Shown here in pieces: positions 48,166 to 61,900 of a DNA stretch of 64,000 nucleotides; positions within the stretch are counted from its first letter, which is position 1; the number at the start of each line of letters is the position of its first letter. Both the position numbers and the translations under genes were made by a program. Below the pieces are notes generated by a model. That model worked only from the letters and a program-made list of their open reading frames with translations, was not told the origin of the DNA and did not search any database. This stretch comes from Streblospio benedicti (taxonomy: Eukaryota; Annelida; Polychaeta; Spionida; Spionidae), in NCBI GenBank assembly GCA_019095985.1, contig CM032663.1:42576008-42640007 (forward strand), in the 5' to 3' direction.

Positions 48166-48744
48166 AGCCTCGGGCCACAGGGCAGGCAGGCATTTCCCAT
48201 GCTGACTTCATGCACTTCCTCCCAGTCTGTCTTAGTTTAATACTCAGATTGACATGATCATTAATTGCACTTATTTTATCTGTGTGCGGACATCAAGCAG
48301 ATTTCAACGAGAATTTCAGTGGTGTATTAATTTTATGTTAAGTTTTGAAATTAATCATGTTCTCAGGAAAAAAACAGATCATATTCAAAATGATAGGCGG
48401 TTTGCTTCTGCTGTGGGCATGCATGCATTTTAATTAATAGCTACAGATGTCATAGGTCAAACAAAGTTGGAAGCTCATTTGCTGATAATTTATGTCACAA
48501 ATTCACCTATACCTAAACCTTGATATCAAACCTTGCCAAGTGCATATCCGGGTAACGTAAACAAACCAAATTTTAAATGGATTTCTTGACCACAAAATTA
48601 AAATTTCTCATATTAAATAAGTATTTCTTAATTCTTGTAAACCCTCCTAATAGTGTGCTTCCATACGATAGACTATTTTATAGGTAATTATTTTCACATA
48701 ATCCATTGATAGTGAGGCTAACTCCAATTTTGTTCGAATTTACA

Positions 48745-48840
48745 AGTTTTTTTTTACTCTCGACATAACGCGCTTTCGGGGTTAACGCGGTTCTCGAAAT
48801 CTGGACCCCAACGTCCGCGTTATATCGAGGTTTAGGTGTA
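48745..48840. repeat. Interspersed repeat fragment with ATAACGCG motif
   Basis: CATAACGCGCTTTCGGGGTT at one side and CGTCCGCGTTATATCGAGG at the other are imperfect complements, with GTTAACGCGG between them. Similar ATAACGCG...CGCGTTAT repeats occur in many animal genomes. Confidence 0.4.
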
Positions 48841-48896
48841 TGTAGTTGTGCTCGTGTTTTCTGTTGATATCATGAATAACTAAGAAATTCTCAGAT

Positions 48897-48938
48897 TACC
48901 AGTTCATGGTCCTCATATATGAGGATCATGAACTGGTA
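48897..48938. repeat. 42-bp near-perfect palindrome
   Basis: TACCAGTTCATG(G/A)TCCTCATA and its complement meet at ATAT with no loop; one mismatch in 21 pairs. Confidence 0.9.
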
Positions 48939-49139
48939 GTGTTGGAAAGAGAAGAGGTTTGCATTTAAGAAGGCATATAACTTGTTTATTGAATAAGCTT
49001 ATGTTCATGATTTTCTCATGCCAAATATTGTGAATGATAATGAAATTGTGTGAAAGAAGGTTGTTTTTACTTTTTGCAACAGCACATTCTCCCAGAGAAA
49101 TTGAATACATGTAATTATGTGCGTGTTTTTTAGATTTTT

Positions 49140-49242
49140 TATGGAAAATATCAATTCGAAAGTATCGTGATATGTATCGTATCGGTAACGAAGTATTGTG
49201 ATGTGTATCGTATCGTTACTCAAGCGTATCGTTGCAGCCCTA
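49140..49242. mobile_element. hAT-like right end
   Basis: Repeated GTATCGTATCG phrases ending in CGTATCGTTGCAGCCCTA, the complement of the common animal hAT terminus TAGGGCTGCAACGATACG. No left end was found. Confidence 0.45.
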
Positions 49243-49886
49243 AGTGGCAGACTTTTGGGTGTGATAAATATAAAATTTTGTAGTTTAGAAATAGGACATG
49301 GGCGATAACATTTGTATCAGTAGAGTGATAGTTGTATTAATATTCATTGTATTGATTTAACTCCCTGGATGCCAGCACACTCACAAGCAATAAGAGGGTA
49401 ATAAGCAAATGATTGTGATAGAGAACAAATACTTTTTCATACAAATTATGAAATAACCTTGTGTAAAAACTGGTGCATGGGATTATAAGTTATCATAAAT
49501 ATACTTTGACAATTTTATTGGAACTTCCATGATTATTGGTGTCTCTACCACTAGAATTTTGCTGTTCGATTCAGATTCAGATATTTTATTTATAATAACA
49601 TTGTACTAGAATTAAGTAAAAACATTACAATAAAAGTATCAATAAATAATTAATATGATAGATTAAATAACAATGATAAAAAAAAGTACAGTAACTGCAC
49701 GAAATCCTAAGCAATCAGTTGCTCTGAGAATCTAGGAAGATTATTCCTTTATTAGTAACAAATTGTTACTAGCCAATGTAGCCATGATATCCTTGTATAT
49801 TGATTTGTTTTATCTTCAATAATCTCTAAATCTCTGCTGAGAATCCATTCTAACATATTAATTTCAAATTAAAACAATCTTTTCAG

Positions 49887-49969
49887 ATGTGACTTTCTTG
49901 TACGCCATTAATGAAAAGATAATCATGAAGATTGATAGATCCAAAGTAAAGAAGAGCACTTCTGAAGTG
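49887..49969 (+). CDS. HUWE1: HUWE1 exon with start codon
   Basis: Acceptor TTTTCAG, then 38 bases of 5' UTR, then ATG at 49925 and 15 codons to the donor GTGAGT. The exon itself opens with ATGTGA, a start codon followed at once by a stop, out of frame with the main start. [10 protein letters not shown] identifies the true start. Confidence 0.93.
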
Positions 49970-52900
49970 GTGAGTTTTCTTTTTCCTATTATATCTATAT
50001 GTGTATACCCAAGCGCCCACCCAGTAGAACCGCCCACGCCCCCTTTTTCTGTAAATAGAGTTAATTCGGCTATATACACAATTCAACTGTTGTTTCAAAC
50101 ATTACAATGATTTCAATACGTCATGTGTTTACTTTAAAAGAATTTTTAGAATGACATGTACAATAATAATATTTGAGTTTTAAAGTTTGATTTTAGCTAT
50201 GAAAATTAATTGTTTGTAGCCAGCAGAATGTAAGGTGCTTATCGATAAAATAAAAGCATGTGGGAGCAACAGAGATGCTTTAGTTCCAGAATTGAAACAG
50301 ATAAAATCATGGACATTTGGAAAGGTAATATTTTTTCTTTGTTGCTGCATAAACCCCCCATACTCTGTATAAACCCCTTATACTTTACTGCTATGAAATA
50401 TTGGTTAAAGTATATATATAAATGTATTTCATGTAGCTATTTTTCAATATCCGTGTTTTGTTCGCCGCATTATAACTGACTCTATGTAGCCAAACCATTT
50501 GACTAACATATTGTAATGTTCATTAAATTTTCTTGTAAATGTGCACACGAAAAAGTCTGGAGAAATTTGTACACCCCATAATCATTGATACAAAATTATT
50601 GAAACTATTTGCAGTAACAATTCCCATCAAGATGCAACTCTTCTAAAATAATGCAAATACTCAATTTTAGTGCGAACTATTCCACTGGGCTGATGTACTT
50701 GATATGTTTGATGATGTTTTGGAGACATCATGTCGGAAAGAACATGATCGTCAGTGGGTATTACCATTGGATGTTCATGAGAATGGAAGTCTCAAGCAAC
50801 TTGTTTTACAGGTATGTGAATAGATAAATGTCCACTTTGAAAGATATTGGTGAGCGCATTGGTCATTTTTATATGTTACGATAAATATTGTAGGTGCTGC
50901 AATTCACAGCTCTCCTGATTGAACACAGCTTCACACGTCACCTGTACAATTCTATGGAGCATTTGACAACACTTCTGTCATCATCTGATATGACTGTTGT
51001 ACTTGGTGTTCTCAACTTGCTGTATGTCTTCAGCAAACGTTCTACATTTATTACAAGGCTCAATAATGAAAAAAAGGAACAGCTAGTCGTTCGACTTACA
51101 CATCTTGCTGAGGTATGAATAAAACTTTTGATTAGCTTTGAGTGGTTAACCCTCTTGACGCCAGTACTCAAATCACGTATTTTAAACCTCAGAGCCAGCA
51201 CCAGACAATTATTTTGAGTCTATTTACAATAATTACGTTGTCAACGTAGGGTTGTCTATTTTTTTTTTATTTGCCAAATAGTCTGTCGACTATAGTCACC
51301 AGTTGGTGTAGAGCTTTGTATATAAGTCAAGGTTGGCAAATGTTTATGACATATCGACATTTATGACATTTATTCTACTCGTATTTTGCCAATTTTGACA
51401 TATTTGAACATATTGCTAATTTTCGGTACATATGTATATGTATACTCATTATAAAACATATTTTTATCAGAAAACTCTGTATATGAAGAGAAATGTAAAA
51501 ATAACACTTTATATCAGAACGTTAAGTGTCAAATAAGACATTTTAATGAGCCATATATGTCCAAAGGACGTGTGAAATTATAAGTTGGAGGAATATAGTT
51601 GACAAATGGCATCCCAGAGGGTTAATAATGAAAATAGCTATAATGAGAATTTTAGAATATATTTTTTAATGATAGAATGATTTTCACTGGAATAAAAAAG
51701 AATTGTCCCTGATAAGCAAACATGACAAAAAATGACAATAATTTTCGTGATTTTAGAGCTGGGGTGGAAAGGAAAATGGATTTGGTCTTGCAGAATGTTG
51801 CCAGGATCTTGATATGAATGTAAGTAAAATTAAAATATTGATTATATCAGACAAATGAAATTTCTATCATTTAAATGTTCACGATTCATGGATTTTCGAC
51901 ACCATACGGTCTAGTTTACTTGAGCGAGGTAATAAAAATAAGTTCAGATTTTCTTCAATATTTCTTAAAATTCCAAATTTTGAGGCCAAAACAAGTGATT
52001 GGACTTATTTGAGTGGTCGACCTATATGTGGTAAGAGATGGTAATTATCATGGTAGATCAGGGAGGTCCATTACTGTTCTCATCCATATGAAAAAGAATT
52101 GTCAATCACCCAGATAATGCAGGATTACAGTTAATCTTAACTCAGGCATATATCATCACAGCGTACCAATTGACATACCACAATGTGCTTGATGATAATA
52201 AGAAACAAAACATTTAAATCAGCCAGGAGAATGGGCGTCTTGGTTTATTGTAATGACTAGTAGTTTTAGTTGATGGTAACAACACGTATTAACCCTTTAC
52301 CTCTCACGTTTTATTACATGACAGGCCTTGTATCCTCGCAAATATTTGCAGCGTAGAGCGTATAAAATCTTTCATTTGTTGGTGCGTTGCCAACTTTAAA
52401 CTGCCATAATTTCCATAAAAATGATCGTATTTTAATCATCTCTTCACCAAAATATAAAGCAACCATTTTGGCTTACCCCATTCCCAATTTTACAAATGTT
52501 TTGAAACAAAGCATCACATTTCCAATGGTAAAAGGAAGCCCTGTTCTGATCAGTTAGGACTGGTATTTTGCAGTGTAGCGTCGGAGTAAATGAATTACAG
52601 TAATTTAGAAAATAACTGAAAATATTTATCTGGTGTTTTTGTAACTGATTTATATATCATGATAAAGCTTAAGTTGTTAGGAACACGAATATGTATTACT
52701 CATCAAGATTGAACCATTATAAGTATGTCTACAACGCGATCAAACATTGGTGTTTTTGCATTTGGTGCGATATGGCAAACATGGCGCCATTTGTAAGTGC
52801 AAATTAATGCTGTCAAATGAAACTTTATATAAAAGCTAAACATTAAAATAAATTGTGCACGACGATTCCTTATACGGTTTTACATATAGTTATCTAGTTT

Positions 52901-55900
52901 TAACCCTCTTGACGCCAGCCGTAAATTCACTATACTCCCCCTCAGTGCCAGACACGCATTTTGCGTGACGTGTTATTCACAGTGGGGGGCTTCAGTTGTC
53001 ATAGTTGAAATATGATCCTTTGTAGCTCTTACGTTTTTCATCAGAACATTTTCACATTTACAGTACACATTCAGGAGACGGTCTAGTTTCTTATTTTTAC
53101 CATTATAAATAAAGATACATACAGCTTAAAGTTAAATTTTGACAATTTCGAGTAATCGTCCATTCATTTGACAGCTTGCGTGGTTGATTTTAAATGTCGT
53201 AGCAGTAGAAATTTTAAGTGCAGCGAGTTTTTATCCAGGATAGACACAAAAAACACCATAAACCATCCCTATTTCATAATAATATATTTTTACTTACAAT
53301 ATTACGGACCAAAAACGTGTTCAACTTTTTATTTCTTCAAGGCCGTGAAGTTTTGACAGGCACCAGTGCTACCACTCGACCACCCGACAAAAACATCATC
53401 CGTTTTGATAGAAATACTAGATTTCCAACGTCCACACTTATTGGGTAGTTTGCCAAACGGTTTATTTGTGATTCAGTATCCAAGATACAATAAGATGGAG
53501 CGTGGGTGACGAATAATATGATAATTCTTCTTCAAAATGTTCAACTTTGTCACTCTTACCAAAAGCCGGTATTTCCTGAAAATCAGCCTTGCGCAGCGCG
53601 CGTCGCTGATATAGAATCGTAGGAGCGCTTTTGATAAAGGCTAATTCGGGGTTCCTTAGCAGTGTCAACGTGTTTTGTGGCGCTTGAACCTAAGAATACC
53701 GCTATTCATTTTGATTAAGGCTCAAAATATATATCTGGATATGACTTTGATGAGTCTAGTTTCTCATTTGTTTAAGGTCTCGATGAATAGCAGGGTTCAC
53801 GATTTTATTCAAACCATATACGACAAGCTATGGTTTTGCGAACACAAATAAGAGTATTTCGCGGCTCAAAATTGCAGCAGATAATGCGTGTTTGGTGGGT
53901 AAATATTCATTCACACTAATATAATTAAAATATTAACACTATGCTGCTTATTTACTTCTAGAAATACTTCGAAATGTCAAGGTAAAGTTGTTGTTGTTGA
54001 CATACCGGAATTTGAGACTAGAACCACGAGTGTTTATATGCGAATATGGCAGACAAACTCAAACTGTTTTTTCTGAAGACTGAGGCGCATATATGCGCCT
54101 CGGCACTAAAGGCACGTAAAATCTGAGGCGCATATATGCGCCCCGGCACTAAGGGGGTTAATCACGATGGCACCGCTGCTATACCCCAAACGAATGACTT
54201 GTATGACGAAGCTTTTGACACCCAAACAAGTGAAATCACCTGGCCGGTTCCGGCTGATTTGAGGGAGAGGGCCCAAGGCCGTTTTGAGGGGTAAAGGGTT
54301 AAAGTTGTTGATAAGAGCCGGTTTGGGACGGTGACAGTAACCATCCATTTACTTTTGTAGAGCTTTCCAAGTAGTGCAACAACTTTGCACTTTGAATTTT
54401 ATGCCGACAGGAAAGATGAAAGATCCATCAGAAAGGTATGAGATTTTTTGTGAATGTCAACGTTTTTCTTGGTTTATATTGACTTTAGAGAATATTTTAT
54501 GAAGCTGTTACCTGAGTGCTATTTTGTCAATATAAAGCAAGAAAGATACTGTCAAACTTTCAATGTGATTTTTTTTTCCAAATATTTTCATTCTATTACC
54601 AGGGAAATACTTATTGTGAGTTCTTGTATTACTATTGTGTGTGACTTCAGTTAGTTTTGTTTTCTTGTTTTTAGACACAGACCGTATTAAGTACAATTCA
54701 TGTTGAAAATGTTGACAAGCTTCCAAAGTTAGCAGCTCAAATAATGGAAGATCTTATGAGCCAATACTATGTACCATCTGACAAACAGGTATTGTAGAGC
54801 TATTTAGATAGGTTTTAATATGGGTGAGTCCCATGACTTCCGACTTAAATTTTTGTAAGTTTCGCGAAAATGTTGAGCCTGGAATGAATAACATCATATC
54901 AAATTTTTGTATTTGGTTTCTTTCTATGCTATTTTAATGTCCAATATCAGTCCTGATATTGGATATTAACTAAAATGGCATAGAAAGAAAACAAATGCAA
55001 AAATGGGACCATGTGCTATGTTTAGAATACATGATATTACTAATATTGTATCAAATATATTTATTTTGTTATTTTGACCCTTTCTCACTTATGTTTTGTG
55101 CAATGACAGCCCTTACTATATCCTTGTAATATTTTGCAGCGTGGCATGGATAAAATTTTTCACTTTGTCGGAGTTGCGTGCCAACTTTGAACTGTCATAA
55201 TTTACAAAAAACAAATTGCGATCATCCTTTAACATGCGAAGAAACCATTTTGGTTTACTCCATTCCCAACTTCTTAAATGTTTTGAAACAAAGCATCTCA
55301 TTTCCAATTAATGTAATTAGTTGTGAAAGAATGTGTGTCATCGATGCGTCACCAAAAAACACATGATTATGCGCAGCAGACGTGATAAATGTGTGTCAAT
55401 AATATTTTTTAATATTGCTGTATCAATCAATTAGTATGCCAGCGCAAGCTAAACACACATGCATTGACTAAATAGTATCCTCTCTTAGAACATGGCAGAC
55501 ATTTAGATAATATGCTTAATTAAAAGTAAATAACAAAAAACTCATATTTCTGTGGTTCACTCAGAGTGTTGATTAATCACTCGCCCCTGGCTAGTGTAAA
55601 TTTCTGTTGGCTAGTATAAATTCAAAGTCACAGTCGGCGAGTATGATTACTTGATTCCAACACTTTAATAACTAAGGATGGCTAGTATGGATTGAACATG
55701 GCGAGTGTAAATTGAGTGACTCGCCACAGAAGGCGAGTGTTCTACTGAACGAGTCACATTCCCTGGAAACTTCACTAATGTATCGATGTTTTTCAATGAC
55801 GAGTAAATAATGCATGTAAATTATGTTAGTTTTGTATAAGTAGAGCCATGTATATTTTGTGTGATATTCACAAATTTGTCATAATGTGAGCAAAGATGAA

Positions 55901-58900
55901 AGTAATTTTATGCTGTGATCGTTGACAGCTGTCAATGCTGGCGTGCTAGATGGCAGAGCGCTGAGAGTTTTAGAAAGGAGACGTGCATAAGTCTCTTTCA
56001 TTCAGTGCACTGGGACAACCTCATAAAAGATGACAGTAAAATAGAATATAAAAAAAATTAAGTGTTTTAAGATAAGGAACGTCATTGGACTCATTTGTGA
56101 GTCAGTTCAGGGCTTGACAATTAGATGTTCCAACTGGTGGCCCTTTCGGGCCACCAGCTTTGAATATCTAGTGGCCCGAATTCATGATGTGGTGTCCCAA
56201 ATTCAAAACGTGTTTTCTTTTCATATTTACAATAAAAACTGTATTGCTATTTTAAGTAATATTATGTTACTAATTTAGTACATACATAAATATTTAGAAT
56301 TCGAAAATGATTTATATACTAGCAATTCATGACAGTTCAACAAATATCTAAGCTGTAAGCCAGTGCTCATTAACCTTGACCCCATGCTAGACTCAAAGAA
56401 ATCAATAATGCAAGCAGTCTAGGATAAGGTGGCCCAGTCGGGCCACTGACCTTTGGATGCCAGTGGACCGAAATGGCCTTGATTTGAAATCTACTGGCCC
56501 AGAGCCACCGGGCCATGCTTAATGTCAAGCCCTGCAGTTCAACACCCTCGAATAGGACTGTAAACTCACTGAAAAACACTTGATTTACATATAAAGTTAT
56601 CAATTTTATCACATCAATGTTGGGAAATGAAAGTTAATACTCAAACAAGGATTTTTTTCTTGTAGATGCTCCTCATGACTCATATTCGTCTTGCGCAAGG
56701 ATTCTCACAATATGACAAACGTATACAATGTGTACAAGCAAGACTACAGGCTATATCATGTCTAGGTAGGTGACTCAACTTTAATGTTGAAAGATACAAT
56801 GTAAATTCAATGTATAGCATACTGTTACTATTAGAATTAAAACTTCAATATACAGCCGCTCAGAGAGAACTAATATGCCAAAAAAGTAACTTGTCCTACA
56901 TGTTCTACACATTTTCCATCTCTCATACAAACGCTAGTAAGGGTTCGATACAAGATGATAGGGTGGAACACGAGTAAGTTATAATTCTTTTTTGACCTGT
57001 TGTATTAATACTTGTCTCATACTAGTAGATTCCTATTGATATGGTCCTCTAATTTATAACGTATGACTGAGGAGGCTCCTTTTATTGGGGTGTAAAGGCT
57101 GCACACATGATTTCCTTATACGATTTATAGAATTTTTCAGGGCAACTGTCAGTGGTGTGGGTTTTTTTATCGGCATAATTTTGATAATGTAATTTATTAG
57201 TGAATTGAAATGTGAATTGCATTTAACAGAATACTCTCAATCATGTTTATCTTAATTTCAGTTTATTCCAATGCAATTCAAGACAATGTGAACTCTGTAT
57301 TGTACAGCGGTTTCATTGAAGAACTGGTTGACATTCTTCAAGTGCGAGATGATAATCTCATTGTAAGTATAATTTTTTCGTATATATTTTGACTTTGAAT
57401 TTGAAGTCGTGCTGTTTGATAATTTTAAACATCCGAATGATGTTATGATCATGAATTTTCTGTACAGGTAATTGGGAAATCAAATTCACTCTCTTGTTAA
57501 TTTGGCTGGTGTAAGCCTTGACAAGAATACTTGTAAACACACAAATGGTTATATGTTCCTTCATGCTCTGCATGTCATTTATTGTTTTGTTTGGGTTTCG
57601 TTTATACATCTTGTCCATTCTTTATTTCAGGAAATAAAAGCTGCAGCGTTAAGGACTCTGACATCTGTAACTCATTTGGATAGAAATCCAAAGTAAGTTA
57701 TACACTGTACCGTATTCTTTTGCAACATTGAAGCCCCATGCGCCTTTATGCATGTGGATACATGGTCAGGGCTGCCAAGTAGTACGGATGTAGCCGTATT
57801 CATACGAATTGGAGGGTTTGAATACGGGAGTATGGATCTGTGCCCTTTACAGTGCGGATTTCAGTGGTTATGAGGATAAATACATAAGTAGGATTTTTTT
57901 CTTCTCAAACGAACTTACGTTATCGCTCACACAGATTTGCAAACGGCATATTCACAAAGACGAAATGTTTGACAAGAACGGCGCATGTGCGCACCTGTTA
58001 TTGATGTCGCATGTATCCATAGTTCAACCAAACTATAGACGTCACACACTTATTCAAAAAACGCTCATGCATATCATGGTGGTGGGTTGACAAAATATAA
58101 ATGGATTTAAACAGAAAACAGCTTAAAAAATCACCCGATATCGGTGTTCAAATGGCCAAACATTAACACTGTTGAGGAGGAAAAAAGCTATATACAGGAA
58201 TGACTAATTAGTATCATTGTGTATGCAGGATACTGCCCAATATAAGGCTAGATCAACACTGTCAAAATTTACTGACAAAATACTAGTACTAGTCCTATAA
58301 TGTCAGTAATCGCCGAGATCTGATCATCAGTATGTCTTTAAATGGTTTCCCAGGCAACACTGAATAAAATAAACCAAGTACTATGGTGGGGATCCCGCCT
58401 GGGTGGGGTTGGTGATTTATTTTTAAATCTTAATATCAGTTATGATTGCTAGCTTACATCTAATTATACCTGTGGGGAAGATATATCCGTAACAGAAAAT
58501 ATAGCCACATACCCTATTTCTGAAGTTAATACCACTCAACCGCAACCCAGGTTTTAGGAAGTTTTATTTCCCCGGTTCCGCACCGCAACCCCACTTCGGG
58601 CTCCATGCTTAACTCCAATGGCACTTGAATGAGGTTGAATTTCACTTTATACATTTAAATTAATCTAGCCAATGTTTTCTAGCTCACACTGTACCTTATT
58701 TCCTGCTATAATAAGAAAAATAAGGGCAAATAATGAATTTTGCACTCAGAATATAATACTGATTTGGGACATCTGGGGTACAGAAATCCACGAGACAAGG
58801 TTGGCAGCCCTGCATGGTTATTTTTTACTTTCTTCTTTGTAATTATGTGATTAACTGTGAGGTCTGAGATTGAGTACTTTATTAAATCTCCCCGAACGAA

Positions 58901-61900
58901 GTCCGGAGGGAGATTTCTAGCTTTGCTTCTGTGCGTGCGCCTGTCCGAAATAAACAGGCTGATAACTCGAAGACTACTTGAGCTATTGATTTGCAAATTG
59001 AATATGTCTTGTTTGAGGGAAAAAGTACCTCAAAAAATTTTGTTTGTACTTTGGCCTACTTTTGACGAACATACGAGCGTTATGTAATAAACCTTGTTAA
59101 CACTCTACAGGGAGAAGTATTTAACCTATGGTCACCAACCTTCATATTTAGCTTCGTTGTACTACTCTCAGAGCTGATTAGATTTTGGTGTACTTTGGCC
59201 TAGTTTTGATGAAGTTACGATGTGTTTTTAAAAATAAATTATTACGTAATTGTGTATATCTGTCTCTTGGGAACAGTTTGACTTATCATCACCAAACTTG
59301 ACATTTGGTATGTCTATATCACTCTCCTCGCGTGTTTTGATATTGGTGTACTTTGGCCTACTTTTGAATTTTTTTTTGAATATTCGAGTAAAACTATTGT
59401 TACCACTGCACATGGTCATTAAACTTTACAGTTAAGTTCACTATACCAGTCTCCACAGTTGAATTGACGTTGGTGTACTTTGGCCTACTTTTTACGAACT
59501 TATGAGCGTTACGTAATAAACCTTGTTACCACTCTACAGGGAGAAGTATTTGACCTATGATCATCACCAAACTTCATATCTAGCTTTGTTGTACCACTCC
59601 CTAAAGCTAATTATATTTTGGTGTACTTTGGCCTACTTTTGATGAAATTACGATGTGTTTTAAAAACACATTATTCTGAATTTGTGTTTATCTGTCTCCT
59701 GGGAAGACTTTCTGACCTATCATCACCAAACTTGACATTTTGTATGACAATGAATTTGAATTACTAATTTGAAATTGATTGACCTAAAATGGCCTGATCG
59801 GGGAAATGGCCTGATTGGGGAAGGGGAGATTTATGGCGTTCCCTACGACTACTTGTAAATGATTGGATGACTTGAAAGTCTGTAACAAATAGCGCTTTTT
59901 CATATTTACATGTTAACCTTATTTTAGTAGTAACTTTGAATTTCATTTTATTTTTTGTAGATTGCAAAGCATCATAGATGCAACAGAGGCTGCTTCATAT
60001 CACGGTTTTCTTCCCACTCTTGTTCGTAACTGTATTCAACATATGACAGATGAGAAGCTGGAACCTTTTCCGCAGCCATTTGCTACAGCATTGTTCTCAT
60101 TTCTGTATCATCTTGCCAGCTATGAATGTGGTATGTAGTAACGATTTTTTGTTCATTGAATTTATAAATCAAACTTGGTGTGGTCTTATTTGAAGAAAAT
60201 TTGCTTTTTGATTTTTATTTAATGCAGAGTTGCCAACCCTCCCGCTTTTGGCAGGATATATATGATTTTGAAACCCTCTATACGCCAGTACGAAAAACGA
60301 CAGTATTATAGTACGCATATAGCTCAAAAACTGTCAAAAATCGAAGTTCGGGACAATAATCATCAACCGAGCATTCTAAACTGGTCCGAATTCTATAACA
60401 CGCGCGCGTTTCATTCTTGAATCTCGAATTTGAATAATTCAAAGTTACACAATCTCTCATTGGTCACAACGCATTTCGTTAGACCAATCACAAACAACGT
60501 TACCTAATACATCGACCTATTTACACTCAATGGCGGCGAACTCCAGACATTTTTTTAAAATAAACTATCTAAAAAGTTTGCTGTCAACATCATGGAGAAA
60601 AAGGTTGGACTTGGAAAGAAGAAACTTCTTCAGAAGTTCAAGAAAGAGTATTCTCTGAAGGAGAACGATTTCATAAATTCAACTGTGTCTGAAAACCACG
60701 CATTCTGCAAAGTTTGCAGTAGCCACTTTAGCATTGGGCATAGTGGTTTTGGCGATATCCTTAAACATTCAAGATCTGCAAAACATGTGCAGCTAAAATC
60801 GCTGCAGGACAGTTGTGGTCTGATAACCAACTTTCACAAGATTGACAGCAGCTCTTTGTTGGAATGTTTGAAAATTTCAGCGGCCATATACGGGTCGAGA
60901 TGTGAATCACAAAATGTAATCTTTCATTGGTGAAAACATAAAAATCATTAATTTTCCTTGGCTTGTATTAACACATTTTATGGTAGAAAAGCCAGGAAAT
61001 GGGCTATTTAAACCCCTAATTTTCAAATTTTCCCGGGGGAGGATGCCCCCTGACCCCCCTACATGCGCTTCGCGCCTACGGCGCTAGCAATTATGATTTT
61101 TGGGGACTAAATATGCTTTTTCATAATATCTAGTACTCTTTTCATCTTTGGAAGGTTGGCAACTCTGTTAATGTTTTAAAACTTCTTTTAGGTGGTGAGG
61201 CATTAGTCTCATGTGGGATGATGGAGTCTCTACTGAAGGTGATAAATTGGCAGTCTGAGGGACAGGAGCACATTACAGTAAGTTATACAAAAAATCCATA
61301 AGGGTTAGTTCCCCAGTTACTGTACAACCATTTTTAGGCACTTGTAGGATCCGGAGTAAAAGTAGCAAAAAAATAGATTAGCAGCTGCAAAAAGCTGAGG
61401 AAAGAAGAAGGGAGGTAAAATGAATGTACCTTGCAACCAAAATGAATGCAAGAATGCCACATCATATCTGTGGAGTGTGACCATAGTACATGAATGTGCT
61501 AAACTTCGCAGTTGACTGAGCCTCTGCTTGTTTCAACTTGGATTTTCAATTTACTGTGTGTCCTCAAAGGCAAGCATATAAGTAACATGCCAAAGGGTCA
61601 TAACCTGAAGGTCATGAGGTCCTAGTAAGGTTTGGTGGTGGGTGTTAAACAGACTTATCCCTAACATATTGGACATTTTTGCTTCATGATACCAACATGA
61701 CGTTAAATAGGTACAGGGGATGCTAGTTGATGCTAATGTGAGTTATGAAAAAAGTTCTACAGTAGCAAGTGCTGTATGCTACTTCAGGAGTTTAGAAAGG
61801 CAACGTAGAGACAAGGATACATATAACCTAAAGTAAGTGGACACACGAGCATGATATTACACAGTGAGTTGCATTTACATTTTATGCATTTTCACTTTCA

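Larger units (their letters stand above)
47194..49886. other. HUWE1 upstream region
   Basis: No exon recognised. Contains three weak repeat remnants (47904-48165, about 48745-48840, about 49140-49242) and a 42-bp palindrome (48897-48938). Confidence 0.5.
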
